The notes below the pieces were generated by a model. It was given only the letters and a program-made list of their open reading frames with translations. It did no database searches and was not told where the DNA came from. The translations under genes were made by a program, and so were the position numbers. This document shows, in pieces, positions 45,140 through 56,616 of a stretch of 64,000 nucleotides of DNA. The stretch lies in assembly GCA_958298945.1 (NCBI GenBank), contig OY282605.1, positions 40,774,811 through 40,838,810 on the forward strand, in the 5' to 3' direction. The DNA is from Atherix ibis. Lineage: Eukaryota > Arthropoda > Insecta > Diptera > Athericidae. Every line of letters begins with the position of its first letter. Position 1 is the stretch's first letter.

Positions 45140-46338
45140 CCAACTGGACTACAAAGTTCCCGGAACGATAGGATTGTGGCGCTCTCATTGGTCCGATTTG
45201 AGTTCTGTTTTTTTTTGTTAAGTTGGTACATCCCAATTTTTTTTGTTAAATTGGTTTTTTTTTGTTAAAATTGGTTGCTGCGTGAACGTTGGAAAAGTGT
45301 TTCGGCAACGATTCTCTAAAGAAAACGGTCTTTTACCAGTGGCACGAGCGGTTCAAAAGTGGACGTGAGTCAATCGAAGATGCTGAACGCAGTGGCAGAC
45401 TATCGACATCGAAAACCGACGAAAACATTGATAAATTAAAAGAAATGTTGGTCTATAACCGCAAATTAACCATCAGAGAGATAGCGGAGGATTTGAACAT
45501 TGCCTATGGATCCGTCCAAGACATTTTGGTTAATGATTTGGGTTTCCATCGTGTAGCAGCAAAGTTGGTGCCAAAAGATCTCAATTTCATTCAAAAAGGA
45601 GACCGTGTTGACGTCGAAATAGACATGATTTGCGAGGCTGAATCCGATTCCACATTCTTCAAAAGGATCATTACTGGAGACGAGACGTGGGCTTATGAGT
45701 ACGACACGGAATCCAGACATCAGGCAAGTGAATGGCGTTCACCAAATGAGCCGAGACCAAAAAAACTACGTCGTTTTTAGTCAAAAAAGAAGGCAATGCT
45801 CACGGTTTTCATGGATTACAACAGTGTAGTGCAACAAGAATTTTTGCAAGAAGGCCGGACAGTAAACAAAGAGTATTATTTGGGCGTTATGAGACGTTTA
45901 CGTGAAGCAATTCGCCGAAAGAGACCAGAATTGTGGGCAGAAAACTCATGGATTTTGCACCATTTTAACGCACCGTCGCACAGTGCCATCATTATTCGTA
46001 ATTTTTTAAAGAAAAATGCAACAAATACAATCCAACCACCACCGAATCATTCACCTGATTTGGCTCACTGTGACTTCTTTCAGTTCAATCGAGTTTAAAA
46101 ACCATTACGGGGAACGCGTTTCAACAGCCGAGAGGAAGTAATGGAAAAATCGCAAGAAGCACTGATGGACATACCGAAAACCGAATGTAAAAAATGTTTC
46201 GAGGATTGGATCAAGCGCTGGCATAAGTGTGTTAAAGTCGATGGGGATTACTTTGAAAGGGACAATATAGATTTTAGATGAATAAACTTGTATTTTTAAT
46301 TTACTTAATAAATTCCGGTAACTTTTTGATTAAGGTGG
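45140..46338 (+). mobile_element. Mariner element, third subfamily (copy C)
   Basis: Diverged 26-bp inverted repeats bound 1199 bp. The left reads CCAACTGG...AAAGTTCCCGGAA and the right, reversed, CCACCTTA...AAAGTTACCGGAA. TA flanks both ends (45138-45139 and 46339-46340). The ends and protein differ from mariners A, B and D. Confidence 0.82.
45289..46281 (+). pseudogene. Mariner transposase, one frame with two stops (copy C)
   Basis: A single frame runs from about 45289 to TGA at 46279-46281 with only two stops (TAG at 45778-45780, TAA at 46096-46098). There is no ATG at the N-terminus; the first ~20 residues expected before KCFGNDSLKKTV are missing. The helix-turn-helix (TIREIAEDLNIAYGSVQDIL) and the first catalytic segment ITGDETWAYEYD are clear. 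The second segment reads HHFNAPSH where HHDNAPSH is expected, so the catalytic aspartate is phenylalanine. The third, SPDLAHCDFF, keeps its aspartate. The C-terminus KCFEDWIKRWHKC is preserved. Inactive but only mildly decayed. Confidence 0.88.
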
Positions 46339-46416
46339 TATATGTGATATTAACAAGATAGAGTCAAAATTCTCATAATATGACAAATTTATAATCTAAA
46401 GCTTAGAGTACACATA

Positions 46417-47342
46417 CACCGTTCGTGCTATGCACGATTTTAAGTGCTAATTTCCTATTTCTGTAATACATGTACGCGCATGTACGAATTTTGCACGTGC
46501 ACAAAATTGTACAGGTGTGCCTTATCAAAGCGCATTTATTGTAAGAACAGTCGAATCATAGTGTAATCGCTTGAATGAATATCTGCAAAAATAATTATTC
46601 ACAATTCACGAGCAAATTTAGGCGAGCAAAAAGAAATTTCAACATAAGTTCAAATATATTTTTGATCGTGCAAACGGTTCGTGCATATTTTATTGGCGAA
46701 TATTCATTATTATTCATAGTTGATTGCTGGTGTTCTTATTTTATTTACTTTATAACATGAATGACGTTTTCATATTAATTTATTTATTTTGATAATTTCA
46801 ATTCGTTTATTTTTTTTAAATAAACATTTTCTATTTTATTTGAACACTTAATTCAAAATTATTATTATTTTTTCAATTTTAGAGTCAACATTTTTCTTTT
46901 TTTTATATAAACTATAACAAATTTTTTATTAAATTATTAATTATTATAAATATTAAATAATTTTATACTAACAATGATATACCTTCATCTGTCAAGAAGA
47001 CTATACTAGTTTTTGTTATTTTTTTTTTAAATTTGTCTGAGGTAACCTCCACTTTAAATTATAAATAATAAATAATAAAGTCATAAATTGAATAAAAATT
47101 TATTAAATGAATATACTGTCAAATGTTGAAAATAAATGAGGAACGATTAAATCATGAACAGATTCGCATATTTTCCCCCTCTTCATTCCTTCGACGAGCA
47201 AAAATTGCTTGCCTTCGAGAAAAAATCGTTCAATTGCACGATCAGTGTGCAATTCAATCAATTCATTCAATTGTGTTTGTAGAATTGAACGAATTGATTG
47301 CGCTATTTTTGCAGCATAAAATTGTGCATTATACGAACGGTG
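46417..47342. mobile_element. Probable MITE with ~30-bp terminal inverted repeats
   Basis: The left end CACCGTTCGTGCTATGCACG (continuing ATTTTAAGTGC) is matched in reverse at the right end (GCATAAAATTGTGCATTATA then CGAACGGTG). About 26 of 30 positions agree. TA lies outside both ends (46415-46416 and 47343-47344). The interior, 926 bp in all, has no transposase and is AT-rich with further GCAC/GTGC palindromes near each end (46470-46510 and 47230-47260). The superfamily is not certain; TA duplication favours Tc1/mariner. Confidence 0.65.
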
Positions 47343-47344
47343 TA

Positions 47345-47639
47345 ATATAAGCATAAAAATAATTTAGAAAAAGTTTCTAAAAATAATTTTAGTCGAAATT
47401 ACCCCAAAAATTTTCATACTCATTTCGCTCCAAAATTAACCCAAACAAGCACTATAATTATTTATTTTGAATATGATAAAATTTACAATATTTAAACGAC
47501 TTAAAATTTATTTATTTTTTATAATAAACTCCTGTTAAGAAATTTAAAAAAATATTTTTGTTTATATTAATCCTATGCATTCCCATACTAAAATCTGATA
47601 ATGATAAAACGAAATTTGCAGAATAATGGAACAACTCAA
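47345..47639. other. AT-rich intergenic DNA
   Basis: Nothing recognised. Confidence 0.4.
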
Positions 47640-49700
47640 TATAAGGTATAGTACCAGTGAAGGGGTTTTTTTTACAGGGGGAAACCTTCAAAAGGTACTC
47701 GCCTGGAAGACATTCTACCTGCCAGGCGAGTTATGCGGGATTTTTACCTTGCTAAAACCTACCTGTACCTCTACCCTTGCTCCCGGAACGATGGTTCCCC
47801 GGCGGCACTCTTTGTAAATACGTGTACTACTTCGCCGGGGCGTTCTTATTTGTCCCGATATTATGTCGGCTCGCGGCCTATTCTTCGTACGTGGTCCGAA
47901 GATCCTTGATTAAAGATTCCGCGTACTCTGCAACTCTGTTCCAAGCCAATTGGCTCTTCATCATGCACTCCACTATGTTTTCTGGACTGATGGAACGGTC
48001 CAGATTTTTCTCCAGATCTGCCCGTGTCCCCTCGTAGAAGGGGCATTGGAAGAATAAGTGTTCTGCGTAAACCCCTCCGAGTTTGGGGAGTCTGTTCTCT
48101 TGAATCTGTGCAAGTATGCCCGAAAGCATCCATGTCCAGTCAAGATTTGGGTGATGTAATACCCGACTTCCCCGTGCACGCGAGTGACCCATTTGGTGAC
48201 ATCTGGGATCACCCGATGTGTCCACCGACCCTTCGTCGAGCTGTCCCATCTCTCTTGCCAGAGGCGAAGACTCTCGGGTCTCTCCTCTTCACAGAGGACC
48301 TTTCGCCGCTTTTCCTTCTTCCTACGGTGTTGGCGTTCACGCTCTCCTGCCAGGATGTAGATGGGTGGGCATGATGCCACGACGTTGACCGCATCGTGTG
48401 ATACCGTTCGCTATGCTGACGCTACTCTGATCGCTGAGAGCCGCTGGACTGATGACATTGTCTTGCGGTATGTTGTTAACTCTAACGATTTTGCCCACAC
48501 TGGTGCTCCGTATAGAAGGACGGAGGTAACTACAGTTGCCAGAAGTCGCTTTCGGATTTGCCTGGGGCCTCCGATATTGGGCATTATCCGCGAAAGCGCG
48601 CCCCGAACTGCTGATGCCTTTCTGCTGACGCTGGAGATGTTCTCCTTGTAGTTGAGTCTGGCATCCAGGTAGTTTCTTCCCTTTTGGGTTAAGAACCAAT
48701 CTTTGTTGCTTCCATCGAATCGGAAATACACCTTGCCGCAGGCAGGCGTCGTACATGCTTCTAAACATGTCTGGCCTGGCGGCAATTGCACTCTTCAGTG
48801 CGATGTTGGGTATGCCGCTTGGTCCTGGTGCCTTGCCATTCTGCAATCTAGTGCAGGCCCTTGTGAGTTCTTCCATGGTCACTCCGGGAATTTCCACTTC
48901 TTCATCCTCCGGGTGGTAGTCGGGGAGTTCTAGTTTCTCCGGGAACAGATGTTCTACTATTCTGTGCAGCATGTCGGGACAGGTTGGTTTTGTTGCGAGT
49001 AGGCTTTTAATCCTATGCATGACTGTCTTATAAGGTCTGCCCTACGGGTCCCGGTCCACTTCCGCGCAGAGTTCCTTCCAACAATCTCGTTTACTCGAGT
49101 TGATGGCGTTTCTGAGAAGACGCTTTTTCTCTTCGTAGGTCCGTCTGAGTTCCTCTGTCGAGGCCCTGTCTCGCTTACGAGCGCGCTGGTGTTGCCTTCT
49201 TGCCTTAAGGCATGCTCGCCGGTGTAGGGCGATGGTCGGGTGCTCGGCCGTTGTTGGGCGACTTCTTGGCATTGACGCATCGCTGGCTGCCACTAAGGTC
49301 GCTGCTACCTCTTCTGGGATGCCCTCGGCAGTTGTTGTCAGGGGCGCTGGTGATCCGCTCACCATCGACCTGAAGGTCTCCACATCAAAGCATTGACTGT
49401 TCCAGCCCACCCGCTTCTGGGACTGTTGTTGATTTCCCAGATTATAGCCTGATGGTCGCTATTTGTGAACTCTTCATCGACCTTCCATTTGCAGCCCCCT
49501 TTTGTTAGGACACTGCTAATGAACGTCAGGTCGATAATGGAGTTCGCGGCGCCTTTGCGGTAGGTGCTCGCAGTTTAGTGTCGAGAAAGCCTCTTGCAGT
49601 GCTTCACCTCTTCTGTCCGTCTCACGGCTGCCCCATTCAATGGACCAAGCATTGAAGTCTCCAGCGATTAAGACCGGGTCAAGGAGAGGGGGTGTGTAAA
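47640..49700 (-). pseudogene. R1-clade non-LTR retrotransposon, 5'-truncated, RT core deleted
   Basis: Reading the minus strand from 49700: the end of an apurinic-type endonuclease (VLIAGDFNAWSIEWGSRETD, ~49670-49610), a linker with TFRSMVSGSPAPLTTTAEG (~49370) and the Arg/Lys-rich KARRQHQRARKRDRAS region (~49170), then the RT start with LQNGKAPGPSGIPNIALKSA (~48830). After VLNPKGKKLPG (~48665) the sequence jumps directly into LDARLNYKENISSVSRKAS, then IMPNIGGPRQIRKRLLA and VLLYGAPVWAK. About 230 residues of the palm with the YADD box are missing. The C-terminal finger region (HLFFQCPFYEGTRADLE) follows with altered cysteines. GC content here is much higher than around it, suggesting a relatively recent insertion. 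Confidence 0.88.
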
Positions 49701-51955
49701 TTCTAACTCGATTTGTGTGTGCTTTTGGAAAATTCACATTTTTACGAGAAAAATAGTGCAAGTAGAGTGGAAAATTTAATGAAAACATTATTGTTGTCCG
49801 CCCTACCAACGCACATTTCGTGTCCATCCTATCCCCATTCCACAAGCATTGACAGTTTCTCACCAAATAATAAATTGAATAAATTAGAAATGGCAAATCA
49901 ATTAACCTTCCTAACTAAATAATACTAATAATTTTAATATCAGAGCGGAAAATTCGGTTGTTCTAACAAAAAAAAATTTATACTAAAAATTTCATGGGTT
50001 TTTATATGAATTTTAAAATATTGCAGTTTTCCAATTAACCCTAAAAATTACTAAACAAAAAAAATTGCAATAACTTAATTTCTGTTCGAAACAAGATTAC
50101 CATGATGATCGGTTTTTCAAGGAAACTCTTCGAAATAGAAATTGAAAACGTTCAATAAGAATGATGCCAATTGTACACATTATGTACAATGGAAAAGATG
50201 AGAGAAAACAAAACCAAAATCACCTGCATACACTATTGGATGTTCTATGATTCAACAAAATCAACAAAAAATAAACATGAAATTTTCTGGGTGCAACGAA
50301 CCGATTTGTATATCAATTTCGGGATCGTGTTTACTTTCACAGCGTCATTTGCCAGCAACAATCTGCATCCCTTCGATCTATTTTCGGTAATTCCTGAACT
50401 ATTTGTTTAGGCCCATGAATCCTATCCCATTGAGTGCTGTTGTAGTGCAGTGAATGCAACTTGCCGAAAAAGAAAATATGCCCAACGATTGCCAGACGTA
50501 ATAAAAATCTTTGATTCCCAAACAAACAGAGTCGCGGGAATTTTTTTTCTCTCCCCATTTCCAATATGTGCAGTCACAATTCAACAATAATCGGGAATAA
50601 CTGATATTATCGGCGATGCACTTGAACACACTCGCCATTGGAGGAGGAACATTTTCTATATAAACAATATATTCAAAGAGTGATGCTGCGAAGAAGAAGA
50701 AGGAGTTGAATTTTCTTATTCGATGAAGTTTTCTTTCGTCTTTGAATTTCCTCCCTACGGAAATGGAACTGATTCGATTGCGTTGTTGCGCTGAAAATCA
50801 CTTAGGTCTGTTTGTGTTAAAGTTTTCCAAAAAAAAAATAACAAAATTTCTGTTTTGATTATGCTATGGATAAAAATGAAAAATCATTAAAAATGCATCG
50901 GAAAATATGGATACGAAATCTGCCTTTAAAAATGCATCACGTTTTTTCCGATGATTTTTAATTTTAAATTTTTTTCTTCACTTCAAATTTTTGATAAAAT
51001 TTTTAAAACTCTTTGAAAACTGCATAAATTCTGGAAAATTATTTCTATCCACCCTTGAGAATGAACCGAGCAATCAATGTCGAGTGGTTGGTTGTACTTA
51101 TTTTCGATTCTTCTTGACGCATTCAATCACTCCCCTCCCCCCCCTCCCCCATACACACATATGAGATTGCATTTCAAAAGTGCACTCATAAATAAGGGGT
51201 TGTTTTCGAAATTGTTCAACAAGACTTTACTGTAAAGGCACGTAGTACGCTGAAAAACTCCCGACAAAGGATGTATTTTATTCCCACGCGCATGCAATTC
51301 TTTGCATTTGACAGCCATTGCAGATGTCAAAATGCTGCGTCAGTTTCCCCATTAATCCGAGTTGTGGTATTTTTACATAAGAAAAAAAATCACATATTTA
51401 ATATTTGAAGTAATTTTTTGTTAATTCCTTCTTAAAACAGGGTGCTTTTTTTTTAAATTATTAAAATACAATTTTTTTTTTGGTTTGTAATACCACAAAC
51501 TGAAATGTGGAATCTTACCAACGAGAAGTTTCCCTTTTCACTGTGAACTGAGGATGACAGTTGGGATGGCAGTTAAGACCGCAATCAATCTCCGAAAACC
51601 TAGCAGTACTAATATTATTTAACAATAGTCTCACAGCCTTGGAACCCGGTTCTAAATTGCATTCGGTATTGGTTACTGGCATCATCGGCTTTATGCAACC
51701 TGATCAACTTAGTGGGTGGGGGGGGTTGGGGGAGGATTAGGCTCTCCGCCTTTCTAAAGTCATTGTAATTCAAAATTTGCCAAATCTACTGACTCAATAG
51801 AATTTAAGATTTCTGATCATTCGTAGATAAACAAGTTGTACAAATAAAGGAAGATTTTTGTATACAAATTGGCTAACCTTTGTAAAGCCTTGCCGACTCA
51901 AAAGCCTTTCTGAACTTTTTTAGATTCTGGCTCAAAATTTCTCAGAATCCGGTTT
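49701..51955. other. Intergenic DNA, no gene assigned
   Basis: The segment 50150-51370 has balanced composition and looks unique. No exon could be supported. C-rich sequence lies at 51127-51148 and a G-rich cluster at 51713-51734. Confidence 0.45.
51713..51734 (+). other. G-quadruplex-type sequence
   Basis: GGGTGGGGGGGGTTGGGGGA satisfies the four-run pattern G3+ with short loops. Function is unknown; it stands out in a very AT-rich background. Confidence 0.6.
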
Positions 51956-51959
51956 CATT

Positions 51960-52440
51960 ATCAACGGGAGTCCGGTCTAGGACTGCTGAATCAAAGAATT
52001 CCAAACGTCCTGGCGTCACGTTGCGGTCTTCCACGTCGACACTTTCAGCATGTTTTTGGAATCTTGGCTAACGCAGTCGCTCCACACCATCTGGGACCAT
52101 AAATTGAGCCACTGTAGACTTTCGGAGTAAGGTCTTTCTAATCCATATCGGTTAAGAGTCCAGCCCATCGTAGCCTCTTGAATATAATTTTAATCACAGC
52201 CTGGCGGTCGCGGTAACGCTCCAGAATCTCGTCGTTGATTAGGCTCCGAAATTTTTTTTAGATGGCTAATAGGCTTCGGTTTATCCTTATTTAAGAGGCC
52301 ATAAATTCTTCAAAGAATCCTTACCTCGAAGGTGAAGCAGATTACTCATTGGTTTTCGCTGAGAACCCAAGCTTTGAAAGAACACAAGAGGACTGTTTTT
52401 TCTTAGGCAGAAGCTTCGATGTTATGGTCAGAATTTCCTG
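51960..52440 (-). pseudogene. Non-LTR retrotransposon ORF2 C-terminal relic
   Basis: The minus strand reads KAWVLSENQ, a stop, FTFEVRILRRIYG-like sequence (~52330), SLINDEILERYRDRQAVIKI (~52200), FKRLRWAGLLTDMD (~52160) and RRGRPQRDARTFGIL (~52020). This is the order of the C-terminal domain of a common insect LINE group, where RLRWAGHV and GRP are typical. Clade is undetermined. The upstream RT core was not found. Confidence 0.6.
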
Positions 52441-53734
52441 GGCCAAATAATTTAAACTAACTGAAATGGCATCGGTTGGCTGTCAGCAGCTTTGCGTGGA
52501 TTGCTTTCTTTGTATTGGTATCGGCTACGATCCTTGACGCCTAGTAGGATTGATCACCTAGAATCTGGATTGGTCACCGATAATTTCCTCTATGACCCAT
52601 CTTGGACCCATCGAATCCCTTGTCCTTTTGATTTTCTAAAGCAATCTAAGTTGTTCTACCAAATTTAATAGCTTTTAATTGTTCCCTTCAACAAACGTCC
52701 AACTAGTTTCATTAGCGAACCTGGCAATGCTAACTAGTACGCAACATAATGTCACCAAATGGCCTCATGGTTCTGGCGCTACAAAATAGGCCCCGTTTTT
52801 TTTTTGTTTTTATTTTTTTTTTGTTTTTAAGAAAAAAAATTCATTTTTTCTTGTATGGAAAAAAAAATTGTTACTAGATTTTTCATGTTTTTTTTTTAGA
52901 AATTTAAATTTAAATTTTTCCATTTTTTTTAAAAGTTTTTTTTTTCATTTTTTTACGGATAATATCTGCAAATTTTACAGTTAACAAAAAAAATTTCTCA
53001 AAAATGACTAAAAACACATGTTTTCTATTATAAAAATCTTTTCCATTAAATTTATGGTGTTTCCACCTTTTTAAGGTGGAAATATTTACTCATTCTTTTT
53101 TCAGAGCGCATACTTTAATAAGCAAGAACTGTGAAAATATTTCACAAATATCTACGAAAACAATATTATTCTACTATTGCCGAAAGATAAACAAAAATTT
53201 AAAAATAAGGGAAATTTATTTACTTTAACAGTTGAACAACAACAATAATAACAACCACAAAAAAAACTGGTGGTCGGTCTCCTTTCAACAATGCTAAATT
53301 TTGTTCCCTTCTTCAATTATAATCAAATTATAAGTTCGACAATATCCGGTATATTATGTTTATATGGACATGAGTTGAAAATTGGATTGTGCAGTAATAT
53401 TTATTACTGTTGACCTTTGCTATTATCACCAGATCCTTTAAGGCAAGCAAATAAAGATCCATCAACTATTTACAGGTGAAGAAAAGATCTTGTTTTCCCT
53501 TTTTTTTCAAAGTTAAATAATGAAAATTTAAAAAAGAAATAAATTTCAAATAAAATTTTAGTTTATACAAAAATTTTTAAAATTTTAATTTATTTGTCGA
53601 TCATGCAGTTCAGGTGGCTTGTTGATCTGTCGGGAATGCAGTTTTTTATTTCAAATTGTTTTCTTAATCAAAAACTATTCTTCTTTTAAATAAAAAGAAA
53701 TATATTTTCCTTTATATTCTTATTGACCTTGCTT
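52441..53734. other. AT-rich intergenic DNA with dispersed motif copy 3
   Basis: The motif at 52749-52783 (CACCAAATGGCCTCATGGTT core) matches 8717-8748 and 14710-14745. Around 52795-53000 the sequence is almost pure A/T homopolymer. A GATCATGCAGT block near 53600 resembles sequence near 55245, on the other side of the RTE-like element. Confidence 0.45.
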
Positions 53735-55085
53735 CCGTTCTAGTATTAAAAAGGTCCTCTTAAAATTCCTCCTGGCCTCGCTGTTGCATCCTATAATCGC
53801 AGAAGCCTGGACACAATGGCACTTCCCGGACAGCTGGAAAGAATGAGTAATTATCACCATCCCGAAGAAAGGTGACCTTGGCGATTGCAAAAACTGGAGG
53901 GGAATCACTCTGCTGAACACCATCCAGAAACAAATCGCCTCAATCATCCTGACTCGCATCACTCCAACAGTGGAAAGTGCCTTTCGCAACGAGCAGTCTG
54001 GCCTTAGACCAAACCGCTCCTGTGTTGATCACACCAGCAGCCTAAGAATGATCATTGAACAGTCAAACGAATGGAACAGCCCGCTCTATCTTCTCTTCGT
54101 TGACTTCGAAAGAGCCTTCGACATGATTTCTCGCATGCTCTGGCTGAACTAGGCATCCCACAGGCCATCATCGATCTCATCCGAGAACTATACCGTGAGG
54201 CCCGTGTAAAGTGCGCTTCAAAGGACGAAACAGCGATCCATTCAACATCTCGAGTGGAGTCAGGCAGGGTTGCGTAATCTCGCCTATCCTCTTCATAATC
54301 GCCCTAGACCTAGTCCTTCAACGCACTAACAACACAGCCAGTAACGGTATCCACGGGACACTGCGTGAGAAGCTCCACGACCTGGACTACGCCGATAACA
54401 TATGCCTCATGTCCCACACCTTCAACGGCATTCAGGAGAAACTGAATGCTCTGGCCTCCAACGCCGAAGAAGTGGGGATGAGAATCAACATCAAGAAGAC
54501 CAAATTGATGCGTATCGGCGCCACCTGCGAAAAGTTCTGTTACCTTAGCAGCATGCTTAGCAAGGATGGTGGAACTGAAACAGACATCCAAACGCGCATC
54601 AACAAGGCGCGACCAGCGTACACCTCACCTCAACCACCTCTCCATAGCACTCAAACTTCGAATATTCAGTTCAAACGTCAAGCCAGTCCTGCTGTACGGC
54701 TGCGAAATATGGAAAGTAACCGACAGCACGACTCGTAAGCCTCAAACACTTGTGAACAGATGCAAAATCTTCTGGCCGAACTGGATAACGAACGATGAGC
54801 TGCTTCTTCTCACGAAGCAAATACCCCTGCTAGATGACATCAAACGCAGTAAATGGAGTTGGATTGGCCACACCTCGCGAAAACCACCTACGGACATAGC
54901 AACGATGGCACTAGATTGGAACCCACAGGGCAATCACAGCAGAGGACGACCAAGGACCACTTGGAGAAGATAAGTCGAGCGCGAACACCAACAAATTGAC
55001 AAGTCATAGTCGAATGTGAAAAGGGTAGCCCAAGACAGAAGCAGATGGAGAGAGTTCACAGAGTCTCTAGTGTCGCTATAAGCTA
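53735..55085 (+). pseudogene. RTE-like non-LTR retrotransposon relic (RT and C-terminus)
   Basis: Pieces in order: TIPKKGDLGDCKNWRGITLL (~53855), NEQSGLRPNRSCVDHTSSL (~53990), LYLLFVDFERAFDMISR (~54090, first RT aspartate), GIPQAIIDLIRELYREARVK (~54150), SSGVRQGCVISPILFIIALD (~54250), LDYADNICLMSHTFNGIQEK (~54385) and MRINIKKTKLMRIGA (~54480). A frameshift before 54566 leads to RIFSSNVKPVLLYGCEIWKV (~54690), WIGHTSRKPPTDIATMALDW (~54860) and SRGRPRTTWRR (~54940). The catalytic box reads YADN in place of YADD. The endonuclease is absent. A 14-residue-scale deletion lies near 54530. GC is higher than in the flanks. The clade call (RTE) is from memory of similar proteins. Confidence 0.8.
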
Positions 55086-55086
55086 C

Positions 55087-55132
55087 ATAGGAGCGACTGT
55101 GTCTCATGTCTATGAGACACAGTCGCTCCTAT
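55087..55132. repeat. Perfect 21-bp hairpin at the end of the RTE-like element
   Basis: The arm at 55087-55107 is the exact reverse complement of 55112-55132, with a 4-nt loop GTCT. The arm contains GGAGCGACTGTGTCTCAT. It sits directly after the RTE-like relic, where a 3' tail would be expected. Confidence 0.93.
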
Positions 55133-56541
55133 AAAAATTGTACAATAGCGTAAAAATGAAAAACCTGTCAAATAAAAAATAAAATAAAAAATTCTAACCC
55201 TACAAGTGATATGGAGAAGAGTACATTTTTTGATCAAACTATATGGTCGATAATGCAGTGCGGGGGCAATTTCCTTTTTTTTAAATTGGTTTTTTTAATG
55301 AAAAACTTTTATTTTTACAAAAAAAAACCGACAAATTTTCCTTTTTTATTTTCTTTTATTAGAAAAAAAATCCTTTTTAAATTCTGACCTTACAAGTGAA
55401 ATGGTGAAGAGCAAGTACATTTTTGATCATGTAAAAATAATTAAAAAGTAAAAATTACAATAAATTCCCCACAACCTTTAATAAAATATGGTAAAAAAAA
55501 ATAACTCACCATAAACAGAATCAAAGAAAAAAAAATGGTAATAAAAAATTTCAACTCTGCAATAATGAAGGTTTGAGAATAAAATCCACAACGGAGCATA
55601 GTCGATTTAAACAAAACAATAAAAAATTTAAATTATAGCAGAGGGCAAGATGCTGGCAGGAATACCTTCAATATTTTTCTGAAAATGTTTCCCGAAAGCC
55701 TGTAGGCGTTGTACTCCCTAAAAAAAATCAACAACAAAAAACTAAAAATTTCTATCTTCGACTATTTAAGAGATTCTTATTTTTCTTAAAGGTAAAATCA
55801 AATAAGAAACCTGTTTAGGACCATTCCTGAATTTATGTCTTTGTTACTCTTATTAAATTCAGAAAAGATTCCTCTTCCTTTTCGACTGGATTTTTTTCAT
55901 TTGTCTCCTTATCCCAATACAATGACAATATTCATGACAAATCCCAAATTTTCTATACCGAACAACAGTGCGTCGTCTTGTACTTGTAGCCTCCTCAGTT
56001 TTGATATGTTCAGCCGGTTTTTCACGATTTCAATGTCGATTTCATCTAACCTCATCTAAGGCCAATAAATTTACACAAATCTCCTATTATAAATTGGGAC
56101 CCCAGACAGATCAATAAAATAGAAACCCGATTTTTAAAATCGAATTGTTGTGGAATTTCGTTCCAAATTGGAATTTTATTCATTCTTTCCTGTTTTGTGG
56201 TTGATTGTAAGGGCAAATCACCTTAATACCTTTCTTTGGCTCTGGTAAATATAGGAATTTTTCTTCTTTTTTTTTTAAATAATTTTTTGAGGATCAAAGT
56301 TATCTTTTAACGGAAAAAAAATTATAATTTTTTTTTTGGTTTTTCAGGATTTTATTTACAAAAATTGTCAACTTGTTACTCTATAGGGTAATTCATTTTA
56401 AAGTTCTAAAAGTATATTACTGCTATTAAATAATTCTTAAATAAATATATCATTAATTATATTATTTCTTAAGTTTAAAATATTGCCATTTTATAAAATA
56501 ATTCGATTAATTAATTATACAATATGTAAAAGGAACGCTGA
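55133..56541. other. AT-rich intergenic DNA
   Basis: An imperfect direct repeat (AATTCTAACCCTACAAGTGA at ~55190 and AATTCTGACCTTACAAGTGA at ~55380) is the only structure noted. Frame 55835-56059 (+) is not recognised. Confidence 0.5.
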
Positions 56542-56616
56542 GAGGATTTGGATGCTGATTTTTGGAACAAAATTTTCTTGAGCGACGAAGTTCATTTCTC
56601 GCTAGGTGAATACTAA
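56542..56616 (+). pseudogene. Tc1/mariner-type transposase fragment around the first catalytic Asp
   Basis: Twenty-four codons read EDLDADFWNKIFLSDEVHFS and then LGEY before TAA. This matches the DFWNKIIFSDEAHF region of DD41D-like transposases and resembles the IIFSDEAHFWL segment at ~27020. It is too short to classify further and lies at the edge of a DR1 copy. Confidence 0.5.

Noticed and set aside
46417..47342. Assignment of the MITE to Transib because its ends begin with CAC
   Set aside because: The flanking 5-bp sequences do not match as a Transib target duplication would require; TA fits better.
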